Assembly: GCA_038049695.1 (NCBI GenBank)
Contig: CP142459.1
Coordinates: forward strand, 71,790,501 to 71,854,500
Reading direction: 5' to 3'
DNA: 64,000 nucleotides
From: Cinnamomum chago
Taxonomy: Eukaryota; Streptophyta; Magnoliopsida; Laurales; Lauraceae
The translations under genes and the position numbers were made by a program. Below are positions 13,146 through 24,570 of the stretch, in pieces (the stretch's first letter is position 1; each line of letters opens with the position of its first letter). The notes beneath the pieces are model-generated. The model did not search any database, was not told the DNA's origin, and worked only from the letters and a program-made list of their open reading frames with translations.

Positions 13146-14833
13146 TCACAAGACCTTGTGAGCCTTGCCGTAATACCTATTTATAAATGCAACCTGCTTG
13201 CCAAAATCACCAGGTACAAAATGTATTAAAATTTACTTTAAAACTACAAGGTAGTTGAGAGAATTTCTAATGATACACAAAAGTCCTACTAACAAAAAGA
13301 ATCGAGGTTGCATCATTCAAAATTATATATTTCAGTTGCATCCTGAAGTACATGGTATGGAACAATGATTGTGGTAAGTGGCAGGCACAGAGAGGGCAAA
13401 AATCCAGCTTTCTTGCCAACAACAAAAAATAGACTGTCTACTATTAAGTTGCCTTTTAGTTTCCAAGCAGTGTAAGTGATGGCATGATCACTTGATTGAT
13501 TAAAACAAACCCTTAGTGTGCATTTACATGGAATCCACAAGAAGTCTGGGTGTTCTCAGAAATCAACTGAAGCACATAATATGACCTTTTTCCGTAAGCC
13601 AAAACCCAAATCAATTCTGTTCAATCACTGATTATGGTATCCAATAAAAACTCATACCTAATTTGACCTAGTGTGCTCTTGCTTTTCTCTTCTGTATATA
13701 CATGGGCTAATGTGATTCCCATTAACATGCAGACTCCAAATGAACAGAGGAATCGATAACCATGTTATCTGCTGAGACTCACCTTCATCTGGGATATGTC
13801 AGGTATGTCCGGTGTCTGCACAGGATAGAACTTGTAGAACTTGATATTCTCATATCCAGCTTTTTCTGCCTCACTCATCTCTTCAAGCTTCTTCTTCCGA
13901 TATTCCTTTCTCTACAAATGTAAGGCATTACCAATTAAAAAACTCCATTAATTTTTCAATCCAAACTAGGTACTAAAGCAATATCCCTTGGAACTACCTC
14001 CCGCTGTGCTCTCTTTGCTTCCCTGACCTTTTCTTTTACATAGTCCTAAGGAAACAAATGTCAAATTGTTAGGAATCACTAAATGAAGATAACAAGAATG
14101 CCAGGTTCCAATTAATATAGAAATACCTTGAAGGCATCTTTCTCTTGTACCGGCAACACTTCATCTTGAACTCTATCACTTGCAAAATCCTACAGATGAA
14201 GCATAATAAATGCAATTTTTTTATTTTCTTGGTTCCTATCATAGGAACTTGTGATTCTTTTAATCGACCAACGAATATGGTCTGTTTTGTTGTAGTTAAA
14301 TATTCACCATACTGAATCTGGGCAGGAGCCAACTAGCAACAAGAAAAACAGAACCAAACAAAAGGATGAAGTTTGGGAAAGAGCCATTGCATTTGCTAGT
14401 TATATCAAATATGAGTTGCAAAAAGATCAAACAGTACCTCAAGGTCATCAAGTTCCCAATCAAAATCGCATGGAATCTGCGTGAAAGAGGGACAGGTCCA
14501 AAAAACAAAACAGTTAAAACATGATCCACCTTAAACACAAAGTCACAAAGCACTTTCCAAGAGAATTTACAGATAATAACAAACACATATAGGAAGCATC
14601 TTCAAGTGGAAGTCACCACAGCCAACTCTATTTTATTGAATGTAAGCAACTGGTGTGCAATTCAACTGAAAGTGTGGCTGATGAACAATAAATAAATAAA
14701 TTACTACAGAGTTTTTGTAAGCATTCCACCTCATAATTTTAACCCTTGAAACATCTCTACAAAGTGGAAGCACAATAGCATGTAGAAGCACAATAGAAAA
14801 ATACTTCTTGATGTAATGACTCCTGAGGCAATT

Positions 14834-14867
<34 letters not shown>

Positions 14868-15740
14868 GAAGTCCTCTGGGCCAAATTATACTAATGACTC
14901 TTTGCATGGCTTTAGTTTGCAGATAAATAGTCAATTCTGTTACAGTTTTGACCAAGAAGGCCAAACCGTATCACATAATACCGGCAAAGGTACTAGAATA
15001 TACAAATTTTGTTCCAATGTGCTTCTGATAATTCAACCTGTTTTGGCTCTTTCCATCCATCATGATGCTTGCAGCAAAGATCTTTAAATCTTTTCAACTA
15101 AATCTAAGAAGCTATTGTTCAGATTAGTAGTCTACGGTGAAATCATATTTATTAGTAACAACGAATGTGGAAGCAAATCAAATAGCTCTCTCTCCTTTCT
15201 GTCGTTTGGAATTAAGTGGTCTCTCTCTCCTTTCTGTTGTTTGGAATTAAGTGGTAACAATTTAATTAAGACTAACTGGCAATATACATGCCATGAAGGC
15301 TATAAAAAAGGGGAATGGAAAGGAAAACAACAAAACTAAGATTAAATGCAGCATTCCACCCAACAAATCAACGAGTCCAGAGTAGAGCTGCAGAAAACAC
15401 CACCAACAAGTATTTCCACTTCACCAGGAAAATGAATGCCCAGTAGAGTGAATATTCAAAATATGGTTTTCCTGTTACTGAGAAGTGCTGTATTGAAGAA
15501 AAATTTGTATTAGAATTTAGAGAACACTATCTATAGAGAAATATTGAATACAAACTTCTATAGAGAAATATTGAATACAAACTGGAGGTTCTGAAGGGTA
15601 TATGATGTGGACAACTGTATCCTGCTCTAGTTCATCCTCCTTCAAAGGGTTTTCAAAATCTGCCACAACAATATATGTATTAGAAAATTTTCATTGCATG
15701 GATGATAACACACGTACATAGAGATAGAGATAGCGATAGG

Positions 15741-15773
<33 letters not shown>

Positions 15774-18700
15774 AAGAGAATGTTACTTTTGCCCTAAAGA
15801 GATGATAATAAGGAAATAATGATAAGAGTCCTAATCACATAACTGATAACCCCTCTGTATGTTACTGAGCTTGATGAAACAAATCTGAAATAGATCTAAC
15901 AGGAAAGATTTCTTGATGCCACATGACCCCTATAACTAGAGATCAACCCATCAATATAAACACCCCTTCATACCCTTGCATGATTAGGAGGATAAAAATA
16001 ACTGGAATCACCTTGCCAATGAGCAGCATTTTCAAAGACGGAACGTAGAAATTTATAGGCCACTAAATTGACAAGAGGAGAACAAAATATAGCGAGCTTC
16101 CCATATCAAATTTGTTTGCCTATAAACTGAGATAGAAGAGTGACTTAAAAAAACAAAGGGGAGACCAACAGGTTGAATTCTGCAATGTATCAGAATGAAC
16201 AGGATCATACCTCAAGGCACTTGATCCAACTATGTGATTCTAGTATGATTTCAAAGGACAAACAACACTGTAACTGACCAATTACAGAAATATGAAAAAG
16301 ACAGAAAGTCAAAAGAATTTTTACTGCAATCAAGAAGGCAGCTGTTAACATCTGAGAAAACCGACCAATATTAGATGAAAAGTTAAAAAGAACTCACAAG
16401 GTAGGGAATATTCATATTTTTTGCTTTGCTCTAGCTTCAAATGCCTCAGAGCAGCCCTGCAAAAAGCATATTCAAGAAATATCGGCTTTTGCAAGATTAT
16501 AAAAGTCACTTAAGCATACAAACAGAGAAACAAAGATGGGGAAAAAAATAAAATTTTAAAAATGTTGAAGCCTTATAAAATCCGCAGCACCACCGTGGGA
16601 GTTTCAACCTAACCAAATTAGACAGCACAGAGGTTGTCTAGATACAGGAAAATATACTTAGAAAACAAATCCTGTAGTACTTCCATGACACAAATTATAG
16701 TGCAACAATAAAGAAGACAGTGTAATCCAATGGAGTTCTAAGATATAGCTCAATATGATTGAAAAAATAATCATGCAATACTGCCAGGCATACCAAACTG
16801 CAACAGTAAAGAAGACTCAACTCTAGGGTTTAAATATTTGATTATGCACTCTTTTTTATGACAAGCTAACTGCATCAAAGATTGCTAAAAATCCAATAAT
16901 TCATGCACACACCAATGACCAAACACATTCACTTAATTTGAAGGAGACTAAAGACAAAAAAAATTCAAATGAGTTGCATTCTGTCTATCAATTGGCTGAT
17001 GTGTTCGCGAAAGATTTTCCTGTTAAAGCTTTCAAGCATCTTGAGAGAGAATAGAGAGTTTACAACTTCCCTTAAAGATGCTATTCATTCACATGCTTAG
17101 GGAGGAGTTTGATAGAGTTGTATGTAGGTCATATGATGTAATTGGACTATTGTTTTCCTCTGGATCTTCTTTTCCTATTTTTAATAAAATTACAATTACT
17201 TCTCAAAAAAAAAAAAATTCCTTTAAGAGTCACCCAAATGTAAAGCATAGGAAGAAAATGGAAACCACTAACAAATCACCACCATACAAAAGTTAAGAAC
17301 TAAAAACCCAACCCCACCAGGCATAATCCAAATCATATTAATCTAACCATTATCAAATTCATTAAGTTGCGAGCAGAATCAACTCCAATAGGAAACAAAA
17401 TCCTCAATAAAAGATCTACTATTTAAAAAGAAAAACTTAAATATTGACTCATGCATGAAAGACTCAAGGTAGCCGCCAACTGGTAGCTTAGTTGGTGAGG
17501 GACCTCCCATCCACAGAAAAAACCATGGATCAATTCCCGGCTGTATTGCCGATGGTGAGGGACTTGTGTGGGTGTGTGACTACTTACCCTACTCCCCCAC
17601 CCAAAAAAAAAAAAAAAACTCAAGAAAGTAGTTCTCCAATACCTTCTTAGCTTGCACCTCATTACAAAAATCTGAGTCTTCAATCTGTCTACTGTACTTA
17701 GTCTGAGAAGAAATTCAACTGATTAAATAATGGCATCCACTGAAAAAATCTTAAAATAAGCGCCCCCAGAATATATAAACCATTGCAACAACAGGAATAA
17801 AATAGAAGATACCTATTTTCTAATGCAATGTAGGGGTCCCAATCCATTTTCATTTCCTTCATTGGAATTATTTCTTCATTCTCCCTTTGAACTGATGTTA
17901 TACCAATCTTATCAGAAGGTGGGTGATTAGAAACAACCTGGTAAATACAATGGGTTAATAAAATATTGAACTTGTCAAATCAAAAATCTTGCACTCAGAT
18001 ATTCATTTAGGAACAACAACACATTCCATTCCAAGACAAAAGATTTTATTAGTGAAATAAGAAATTAAAACTATCCTAGTTGTTTGCAAGACAATATGAA
18101 CATTCATTCACAACTAACTATTAAAATCACACGAAGAGAAGGATGCATGCTTGGATAAACATTTTCACAAGAAAAAAAAATACATCTGCAACATATATCT
18201 CCAGTCCAGTCTACACCAATAAACAGCAAGAATGTTAGCTAAGTGAACTTACTGCAACAACAACAGGAATACAAGTTACTTTCCCTTGACCCTCAAAGAA
18301 AAGCAATTGAGCTGCAAAAACAGAATGTACATCATGGACAAACACAAGAAGAAATTATCAGTAAAAAATAATTCAAAATTTCCAATGCTAAATATGCATC
18401 ATGATGGGCATATATTATGTTGAAGTTGGCTAATTCCAGTCAACTCAAAATTAAATTATTAGAGGAAGTTAGAATATCACAATAATCAGAGTGATATATG
18501 GCCAGGCTATCCAGCAATTAGATTGCATGATCAACAAACCAAAGACGAAATGGAGTTAATAATGCCATAATTAAAAATCAACTTTTATAATTGATAATAG
18601 TGAGAAACAATAAAATCAATACTTAAGTTAATAACACAAGTCGTGAGGGAGGGTCGAACAAACAGATTGCCTTCGTGGGAAGTATGCCCAACCAATTCTG

Positions 18701-21505
18701 CTCATAAAGGTACAAACTATCACTCTAATCCGAATGATAATTCTAGCTCATCACTGATCATTAAGGGATGCAAACACATGCGTACAGCAATTGATTGCCT
18801 TTATAAGAAGAATGCCCCACCAGATGCGCTCATAAAGGCACAAACTGTCACTCTAATCCGAACAATAATTATAGCTCGTCATTGGCCATTAAGGAGAGCT
18901 TGCATGTAAACTATGGACTTGTTTGTGCAGTTTCTGCAGAAAAAAGTGGAAAGGAAAGTCCGACCTCCCAGATTGGACTCTCAAATCATTGCGCGAGAGG
19001 AAAATAAGTGGAAAAGGACAAAGTCTTCTGCAACAAAACGCGGCGCACCAAAAAAGCTTCCTACGAACATGCGGGGAACTGCAGCCCTTTTTCCACAACA
19101 CCTCAGTTGCACAAATGTGTCCTACATGCGCACAGGCAATGTGTATGCAGGCACAGGGCACAGAGGCACACCAACTATCCCCTTTTTCGTTTTTCTTTTT
19201 CAGAACCTGCACTAAGGAGCCCCACCATTTATGAAGCAAATCACTTGTACTCACGCTTCCCCTGGAGACTGGTCTAAACATCACTCTAGTCAGGAAGATA
19301 ATTACCATCGAGTTGAATACTTGAATCACTCAATGATGTGTGAAAAACCCCAATGAGAAATAATCACACCTCATGTAGTGATATAATCCAATCGAGGATA
19401 TCATATTCAAGCTGCCCACCAAACATGGAGGGAGGGGATGGTGAGACAGTGGAGTGATCCCCAATGAGAAATAATCACACCTCATGTAGTGATATAATCC
19501 AATCGAGGATATCATATTCAAGCTGCCCACCAAACATGGAGGGAGGGGATGGTGAGACAGTGGAGTTCCATTTCATGAAAAATGGGCCCAATTATGCAGA
19601 TTTTTGGAATGGAAAAATGGGAAACAGGGTGTAGAGAAAAAAATTGTTCTTGTCATTGTTGTTTGTTTATTTACCATGTAATAAACTGTCACAAAGCATT
19701 AAGTACTAATTAGGGATCATCGTCACTTTGTCCTTCCACTAATTCTCAACTATGATGTGTAGGTAGAGTACTACATCTAAGAAAGTAGTAAGCTGGTTTG
19801 GTGCGACAAGTTTTCACAATCAACTATCAACCCAATGCCATCTACCTATAATGAGGCAAAAGGATCTAAAGCTAGCAAGAAAATGGGTCAACAGAACAAG
19901 GCCTAGAACTAGAAGGCACCAATGCAGAAGTACACAATATATTTGCTTGAAGAAGGAGATTATTAAAGAAGATCCACCGAATAAGAGGCTATCACTGAGG
20001 TTGTCGGGAAAAACAAAAGCTGCCAAATGGACACCGTCAAATAGGGGACATCACGAAAAGGATATAGAATAAGGGACATCAAACAAGGGTTCATGCATAT
20101 GCCCACTAATTAGGGACCATCACATTGCTTTTTTTTTATTAGGGATATTGTCAATCCATTCACACGTGTCATTAATTAGATGACAAGCCATTCGACTACT
20201 TATAAGAGAGCCAAGCACTCCCACAGTTAACCCATGCTTGGGTGCATTTCTTCACTTCTTTCAAAGTACTCAGCAAAAATCATATTGCTAAAACATTGAT
20301 AGGGAACATTGTGATGCTTTCTTTTAATTAAGGAATTAAAAAAAAAAGCCCAGTAAATTAGTAAAAACAACTTAAGTAGCATGGTATACTTAAAGAATGT
20401 CAATCATATTGCTAGAATTTTGTTGTTGTTGTTGGTATTTCGTGTTATCAATTACAGCCACAAATTATGGAATGCAGATATATAAGCTAGTTCAAGATAC
20501 ACAGTATAAGATTCTGTGATATACTTACCTTCTGTGCAACAAAAAAGGTAGACTTTCTTCTGGAAAAGCTCTCCCCCTTCCTCAAGGGCACTCTAGCAAC
20601 CATTTAAGAAATAAAGAAATTACATACACAATAAAAAAAAAAGAACTTTACGTAGTTTTAAATGCCCAGTGCATCCTATAATTATACTTGGTATATGAGT
20701 AATTCCTTTAAAATTAAACTTCCAAGAAAAAATAGCTTTCCAATAATACATGGAACCATGAGGACAAGTAACATACCTCTAAATTTGAAAAATCCCATTT
20801 GATTTTGTAAATTGAATCCAATTGATGCAGCTGTCAACCAGAAAAAAAAAATTACTTCAAATGGTATAATTGATAAAAATACTGCTCCACCTCTTTTTAC
20901 CCTAATCTTTCAGAAATAATATATTTACAAAGACGAGGAAACAAATCTAAAATAGATTGGATGAAGCTTCAATGATGATGATGATGGTGACTGAGAAGAG
21001 GGTAGAATATTGCAGAAAAGGATAGAGGACCATAAGAAATGAGTTGATAATTATGTCAGCTAATAATAACATTTACATTTGAACAGAAAATAACAATCTG
21101 TGCATATGTATTCAAAATCTTTGTCTTGGCCATGCAGATGCATACCACCACCCAGTGGACACTCGTCTACTTTATCCCACACATTGAATTGAAACTACAT
21201 TTGACTTGTGTCTGCCGAGCATATGAACTGAATGAAGAATGGCATACTATTAAAACGAACCTCAGTGCCAACTGGGAATACAGCTTTCCATAAATCTCCC
21301 TACAAAACAAAACCACCATTTTAGTACCAGTAAAGAGTCACCAGTTGAAGGTGCATTTGAATGTATATCAATTCTCGACTCACGGTCACACAGCATTTTC
21401 ACATGATAAAATGGCTACCCAGGGATGTTGTGTTTCAAATTCTCTGCCCAAATGAACGTAGTTGATCATAAGAGACAATGATTTGAGCTTGAACATAACA
21501 AAAAA

Positions 21506-21537
<32 letters not shown>

Positions 21538-22036
21538 AGAAGAAGTCTACCATCAGTATTGTTTTCCAATTCCAATGCTTCCCCAAATACAGACAGATAA
21601 GAACCCATTCTGCCCAGTTATTCAATGCAAATGTCATGTTGCACATACAAATGTGCACTTCTTACACTACATATCAGTACGATCAAAATGAAATTTTGGA
21701 CAGATCAGCGATTTGAATGGTGAAAATCACACTGGGTTGAACCAGACTGGAATAAGAGAATCCAAATCCGCAAATCAAAACCCTAAAGCCCAAACATATG
21801 TAGATTTTCAACAGATCTGCGTTTGGAATGAAGAAAACTGAGAATCTCACCAGGTTCCTCTGATCGGGGAAGAACTCGGGTTCCTGATGAGGATTGGCTT
21901 TGATTCGCTTTCTTCTGGCGGAAGCTTTAGTCGATGCCTCAGGGAGTTGCTGATCGGGAGATGTGGAATTGACCTCTTCCTTCTTCTCAGACGAAGACGA
22001 TGCCTTTCTCTTCGATGATGCCCTAGATCTCTTCAT
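13146..22036 (-). CDS. HIT4: HEAT INTOLERANT 4 (HIT4)-like nuclear protein, 14 exons
   Basis: Exons in transcript order: 21851-22036, 21261-21299, 20777-20830, 20529-20592, 18253-18311, 17813-17937, 17643-17702, 16398-16456, 15583-15659, 14438-14476, 14127-14189, 13998-14045, 13783-13911, 13146-13193. They total 1050 nt, coding 349 aa plus stop. All introns are GT-AG and all phases close. The N-terminus is Ser/Lys/Arg-rich with nuclear-localisation-like clusters (KRSRASSKRK, ARRKRIK). The core then reads GDLWKAVFPVGTE, WDFSNLE, KVYLFCCTE, PPSDKIGITSVQRE, IPMKEMKMDWDPYI, ALRHLK, SLPYFENPLKEDELEQ, IKFYKFYPVQTPDIPD and finally INRYYGKAHKVL. This order matches plant HIT4 as I recall it. In Arabidopsis, HIT4 is a nuclear protein needed for heat-induced chromatocenter decondensation and release of silencing. 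The function here is by homology. Confidence 0.93.
15188..15253. repeat. 33-bp tandem duplication in HIT4-like intron 9
   Basis: Two copies of CTCTCTCCTTTCTGTYGTTT plus GGAATTAAGTGG lie head to tail, differing by about one base. Intronic and probably neutral. Confidence 0.8.
15531..15583 (-). repeat. 26-bp duplication spanning exon 9 splice donor
   Basis: CTATAGAGAAATATTGAATA plus CAAACT occurs at 15531-15556 and again at 15558-15583. On the gene strand, the copy at 15558-15583 contains the GTTTGT donor of exon 9. The other copy supplies a second GTTTGT 27 nt further into the intron, so a decoy donor was created. Confidence 0.8.
16978..17216 (+). pseudogene. 5'-truncated copia retrocopy with poly(A)
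   Basis: The plus strand reads QLADVFAKDFPVKAFKHLERE and, in the adjoining frame, KDAIHSHA-stop-GGV. These correspond to the RNase H tail of Ty1/copia Pol (LAD-F-K, then the IH-ACGGV end). It is followed by an LTR-like stretch with TTTTTAATAAAATTACAATT and then a run of A (about 17204-17216). A 3' end that stops in poly(A) instead of a full LTR suggests an mRNA copied and inserted by a LINE, in HIT4-like intron 7, antisense to the gene. Target duplications are not clear. Confidence 0.5.
17469..17617 (+). mobile_element. tRNA-derived SINE in HIT4-like intron 7
   Basis: Body of about 150 bp with a pol III A-box (TAGCTTAGTTGG, about 17485) and a B-box-like GGATCAATTCCC (about 17527), ending in a poly(A) run. 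It is flanked by ACTCAAG at 17462-17468 and 17618-17624, a 7-bp target duplication. It is not a tRNA gene because no cloverleaf or acceptor stem can be drawn. Confidence 0.75.
18665..18898. repeat. Diverged tandem repeat, about 128-bp offset, intron 4
   Basis: GATTGCCTT at 18665 and 18793 start two similar blocks that share CTCATAAAGG, CACTCTAATCCGAA and CATTAAGG at matching offsets. The copies have diverged clearly. Confidence 0.65.
19348..19566. repeat. 111-bp near-identical tandem duplication, intron 4
   Basis: Copies at 19348-19455 and 19459-19566 both run from CCCCAATGAGAAATAATCAC to GTGAGACAGTGGAGT with no difference that I can see. It lies in the largest intron (18312-20528) of the HIT4-like gene. 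Confidence 0.9.
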
Positions 22037-22066
22037 TGCAGAAGAAGAATCGCAGAGATGAAGATC

Positions 22067-22097
<31 letters not shown>

Positions 22098-22584
22098 TGG
22101 GGAAGATTGAATTGAAAACAGAGAGAGGGTACTTGGACTACTTAAACAGAGAGAGATTTGAAATTTATTGTACGGACATTGCTTGAATTATAAGCGGGAA
22201 GATGGAGGGGCTGGTCAGCGGCCTGATGAGATTTGAAATTTTAGATCTCCACCGTTGAACATGCTGGACTGGGGAATTAAGTGCCGGTTTGGCAATTAAG
22301 CAGGTAAGTAAAAGTAACCCAAAGCCTCCCTATTTTAGAAAGGGGTTACATTCAAAATACACATCTTCAACATCCCCACATTCCATGTAAAGAAAAAAAC
22401 AACCATTTTTCTCCAGTAAATTCTAAAAAGGCACTCACTTTCGGTAAGAAAAAAAAAAAAAAGAGGAGGATAAAAGAGATTCCTGCCAATCCACTAAAGA
22501 TATGATACAATCATAACACTTCTATATTTTATTCTCTATGCTTAACAACACTTTTACTTTAATGGTAGATTGTCAAATTGGCTC
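22037..22584 (-). promoter_or_regulatory. HIT4-like 5' leader and promoter region
   Basis: Upstream of the HIT4-like start codon lies a GA microsatellite (22068-22093), typical of plant 5' leaders. It is followed by AT-rich DNA without a recognisable TATA box at a convincing distance. No transcription start can be fixed. Confidence 0.4.
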
Positions 22585-22874
22585 TAAGGGCCCATTTTTT
22601 AATTTTACTAATATAGTCAAGTGAAATTAAACATCCCATCAAAAGCACTTTTTACCAAAACTCCCTCCATCTTTTCCAAAAAAAGTCAAAAAGCAACTAC
22701 ATTTACTCACTAAAAAACAAAACAACTCCATTTCCCCATACAAAAAGTCAAAAATATTTCATCCCAAACAACTAAAAATAAAATATCATCATAACTCACT
22801 TATATTTTATTCATTCTTTTCATTTCACTTCACTCCACTTTATTTTAAAAGTAAATTACCAAACAGGCCCTAAA
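22585..22874. mobile_element. Possible hAT-like MITE, about 290 bp
   Basis: The left end TAAGGGCCCATTTTTTAATT and the complement of the right end TTAGGGCCTGTTTGGTAATT are similar over about 20 bases. This is the AGGGCCTGTTTGG style of end seen in plant hAT MITEs. There is no coding sequence, and the target duplication is not clear. Confidence 0.4.
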
Positions 22875-24411
22875 GGAGTATGGATAATTTATCACGGGTT
22901 TTTATACGCTTACGTATAATAAGTCTACAAAACTTCATCATGGGGCCCACATAATGATAATTTGGATCCTTTCATACTAACATTATCCCCCTTATGTGTT
23001 GTATTCTCGAATTTCAATTAAAACAAGGATTCTCCCATCTGAATGAGCACATGATTGAAATGTGATTAATGCCATATCATTGTTGTAAGTTTTCAATCAT
23101 GTGTCTAACCTTATGGGATTCACTCCTATTTAACTGAATTTCAAAGATATATTACAGGAGAAGATGTATTTATCTTCCCATGGTTTAGAATCCATATGAT
23201 CATTTTGTTAGCTTTGTGGTGGAGTTTTGGATGAGAATTGTGTAATAGCAACTATAGAGGATCTGGACTCCTCTTTCTAGCATCACTACAACAAACTGTA
23301 CTTTTTCCGACAATATTTGCCGACGCAGTGAAAATTTGCGTTGATAAAAGTCTTATTTCCAACGCATATTTGGATTGCGTTGGCAAAAGTCACAGAAATT
23401 GCTACTTTTGCCAAAACAAACAAGACCACGTCGGCAAAAACTGTCGTAATCATATTGGCGCCAACAAAAAATCCAAAAAAAAAGGGAAAATTTTGCCAAC
23501 GCGTATTTTTCTAATGGCAACGCATAGATGTGCATTGGGAAGGCTCTGAGTTTTTATTCACACCGTTGCCAACGCATTATTGCGTCCACAAAGGCCCATC
23601 CCATCTATAAAAAACTTACCTTTCTCGACACTATTTTCCGATGTAGTGAAAATTTGCATTGGCAAAAGTTACAGAGAATTGCTACTTTTACCGACGCAAG
23701 TAAGACTGCGTTGGCGAAAGCTGTGGAAAAACTTTCCCGACACTATTTGGCGACGTAATGAAAATTGGCGTTGCTAGAAGTCTTTTTTCCGATGCATATT
23801 TGGACTGCATTGGCAAAACTCACAGATAATTATTATTTTTACCGACACAAGTAAGACCGTGTTGGCAAAACACGTTGGCAATTATTTTGCCTATTGGTGA
23901 TGTACATGTTTGAGTTGGGAAAGCTCTTACTTCTTATCTGCACCATTGGCAACACATGATTTGCATCTGCAAAGCCCCATTTAGTAAAAAAAAAAAAAAA
24001 AAAATTTTCAAAATAACCTGAGCACACCGTTTTCAACTATTTGATTTGTTCCCAACCCTTTGTCGTTTTCAATTCTTTGATTTATTTCTAACCCTCTGCC
24101 AAAAGCTGGACCCGCTAAAATTAAATTTTTTATTAACTTATAGTGACGGCCATAATAAAGGTCGTCGGTAAAAAAAAATTTCAACGACAGCCCTAGTGTT
24201 TGGCAGGAAAGTTTTGGCTTTTTATCTTCTAACATTTAATAGCATCCAATATTTTTTAGGGTAAAAATTACTTTTAGCGGCAGGCAAAATGTAGCCCCTG
24301 TTAGAAGTTCTTAATAGCAGTGAACATAAGTGGCCCCGCTAACAATTAAAAATTATATATTTAGAAAACCCTAAATTTATAAATGAATCTTTTGGTCCCC
24401 TCGTTTCTCTT

Positions 24412-24570
24412 CTATATATAGCTTTCGTTTCCCACGTTTTTTGTCATCTCTACGATTTCTCTGTCTCTTTGCAAAAGTGCTACCATTGCAAACGCCCGAG
24501 ACCTTGCCGATCAGAACAACACCAGAAAAGAGTTCCGCTGCAATCAATCCGAGATTCACTTCTCGTCAAG
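24412..24570 (+). promoter_or_regulatory. Possible promoter and leader exon inside CACTA
   Basis: TATATATA at about 24412-24420 is followed about 30 bases later by a pyrimidine-rich leader. The candidate exon ends TCGTCAAG at 24570, immediately before a GTATAATC splice donor. This resembles the promoter and non-coding first exon of CACTA transposase genes. No matching downstream coding exon was found. Confidence 0.35.

Noticed and set aside
18889-19329. 146-aa minus-strand frame and overlapping plus frames in HIT4-like intron 4
   Set aside because: Cys/His-rich by composition but open on several frames, with no start context, and inside an intron next to repeats.
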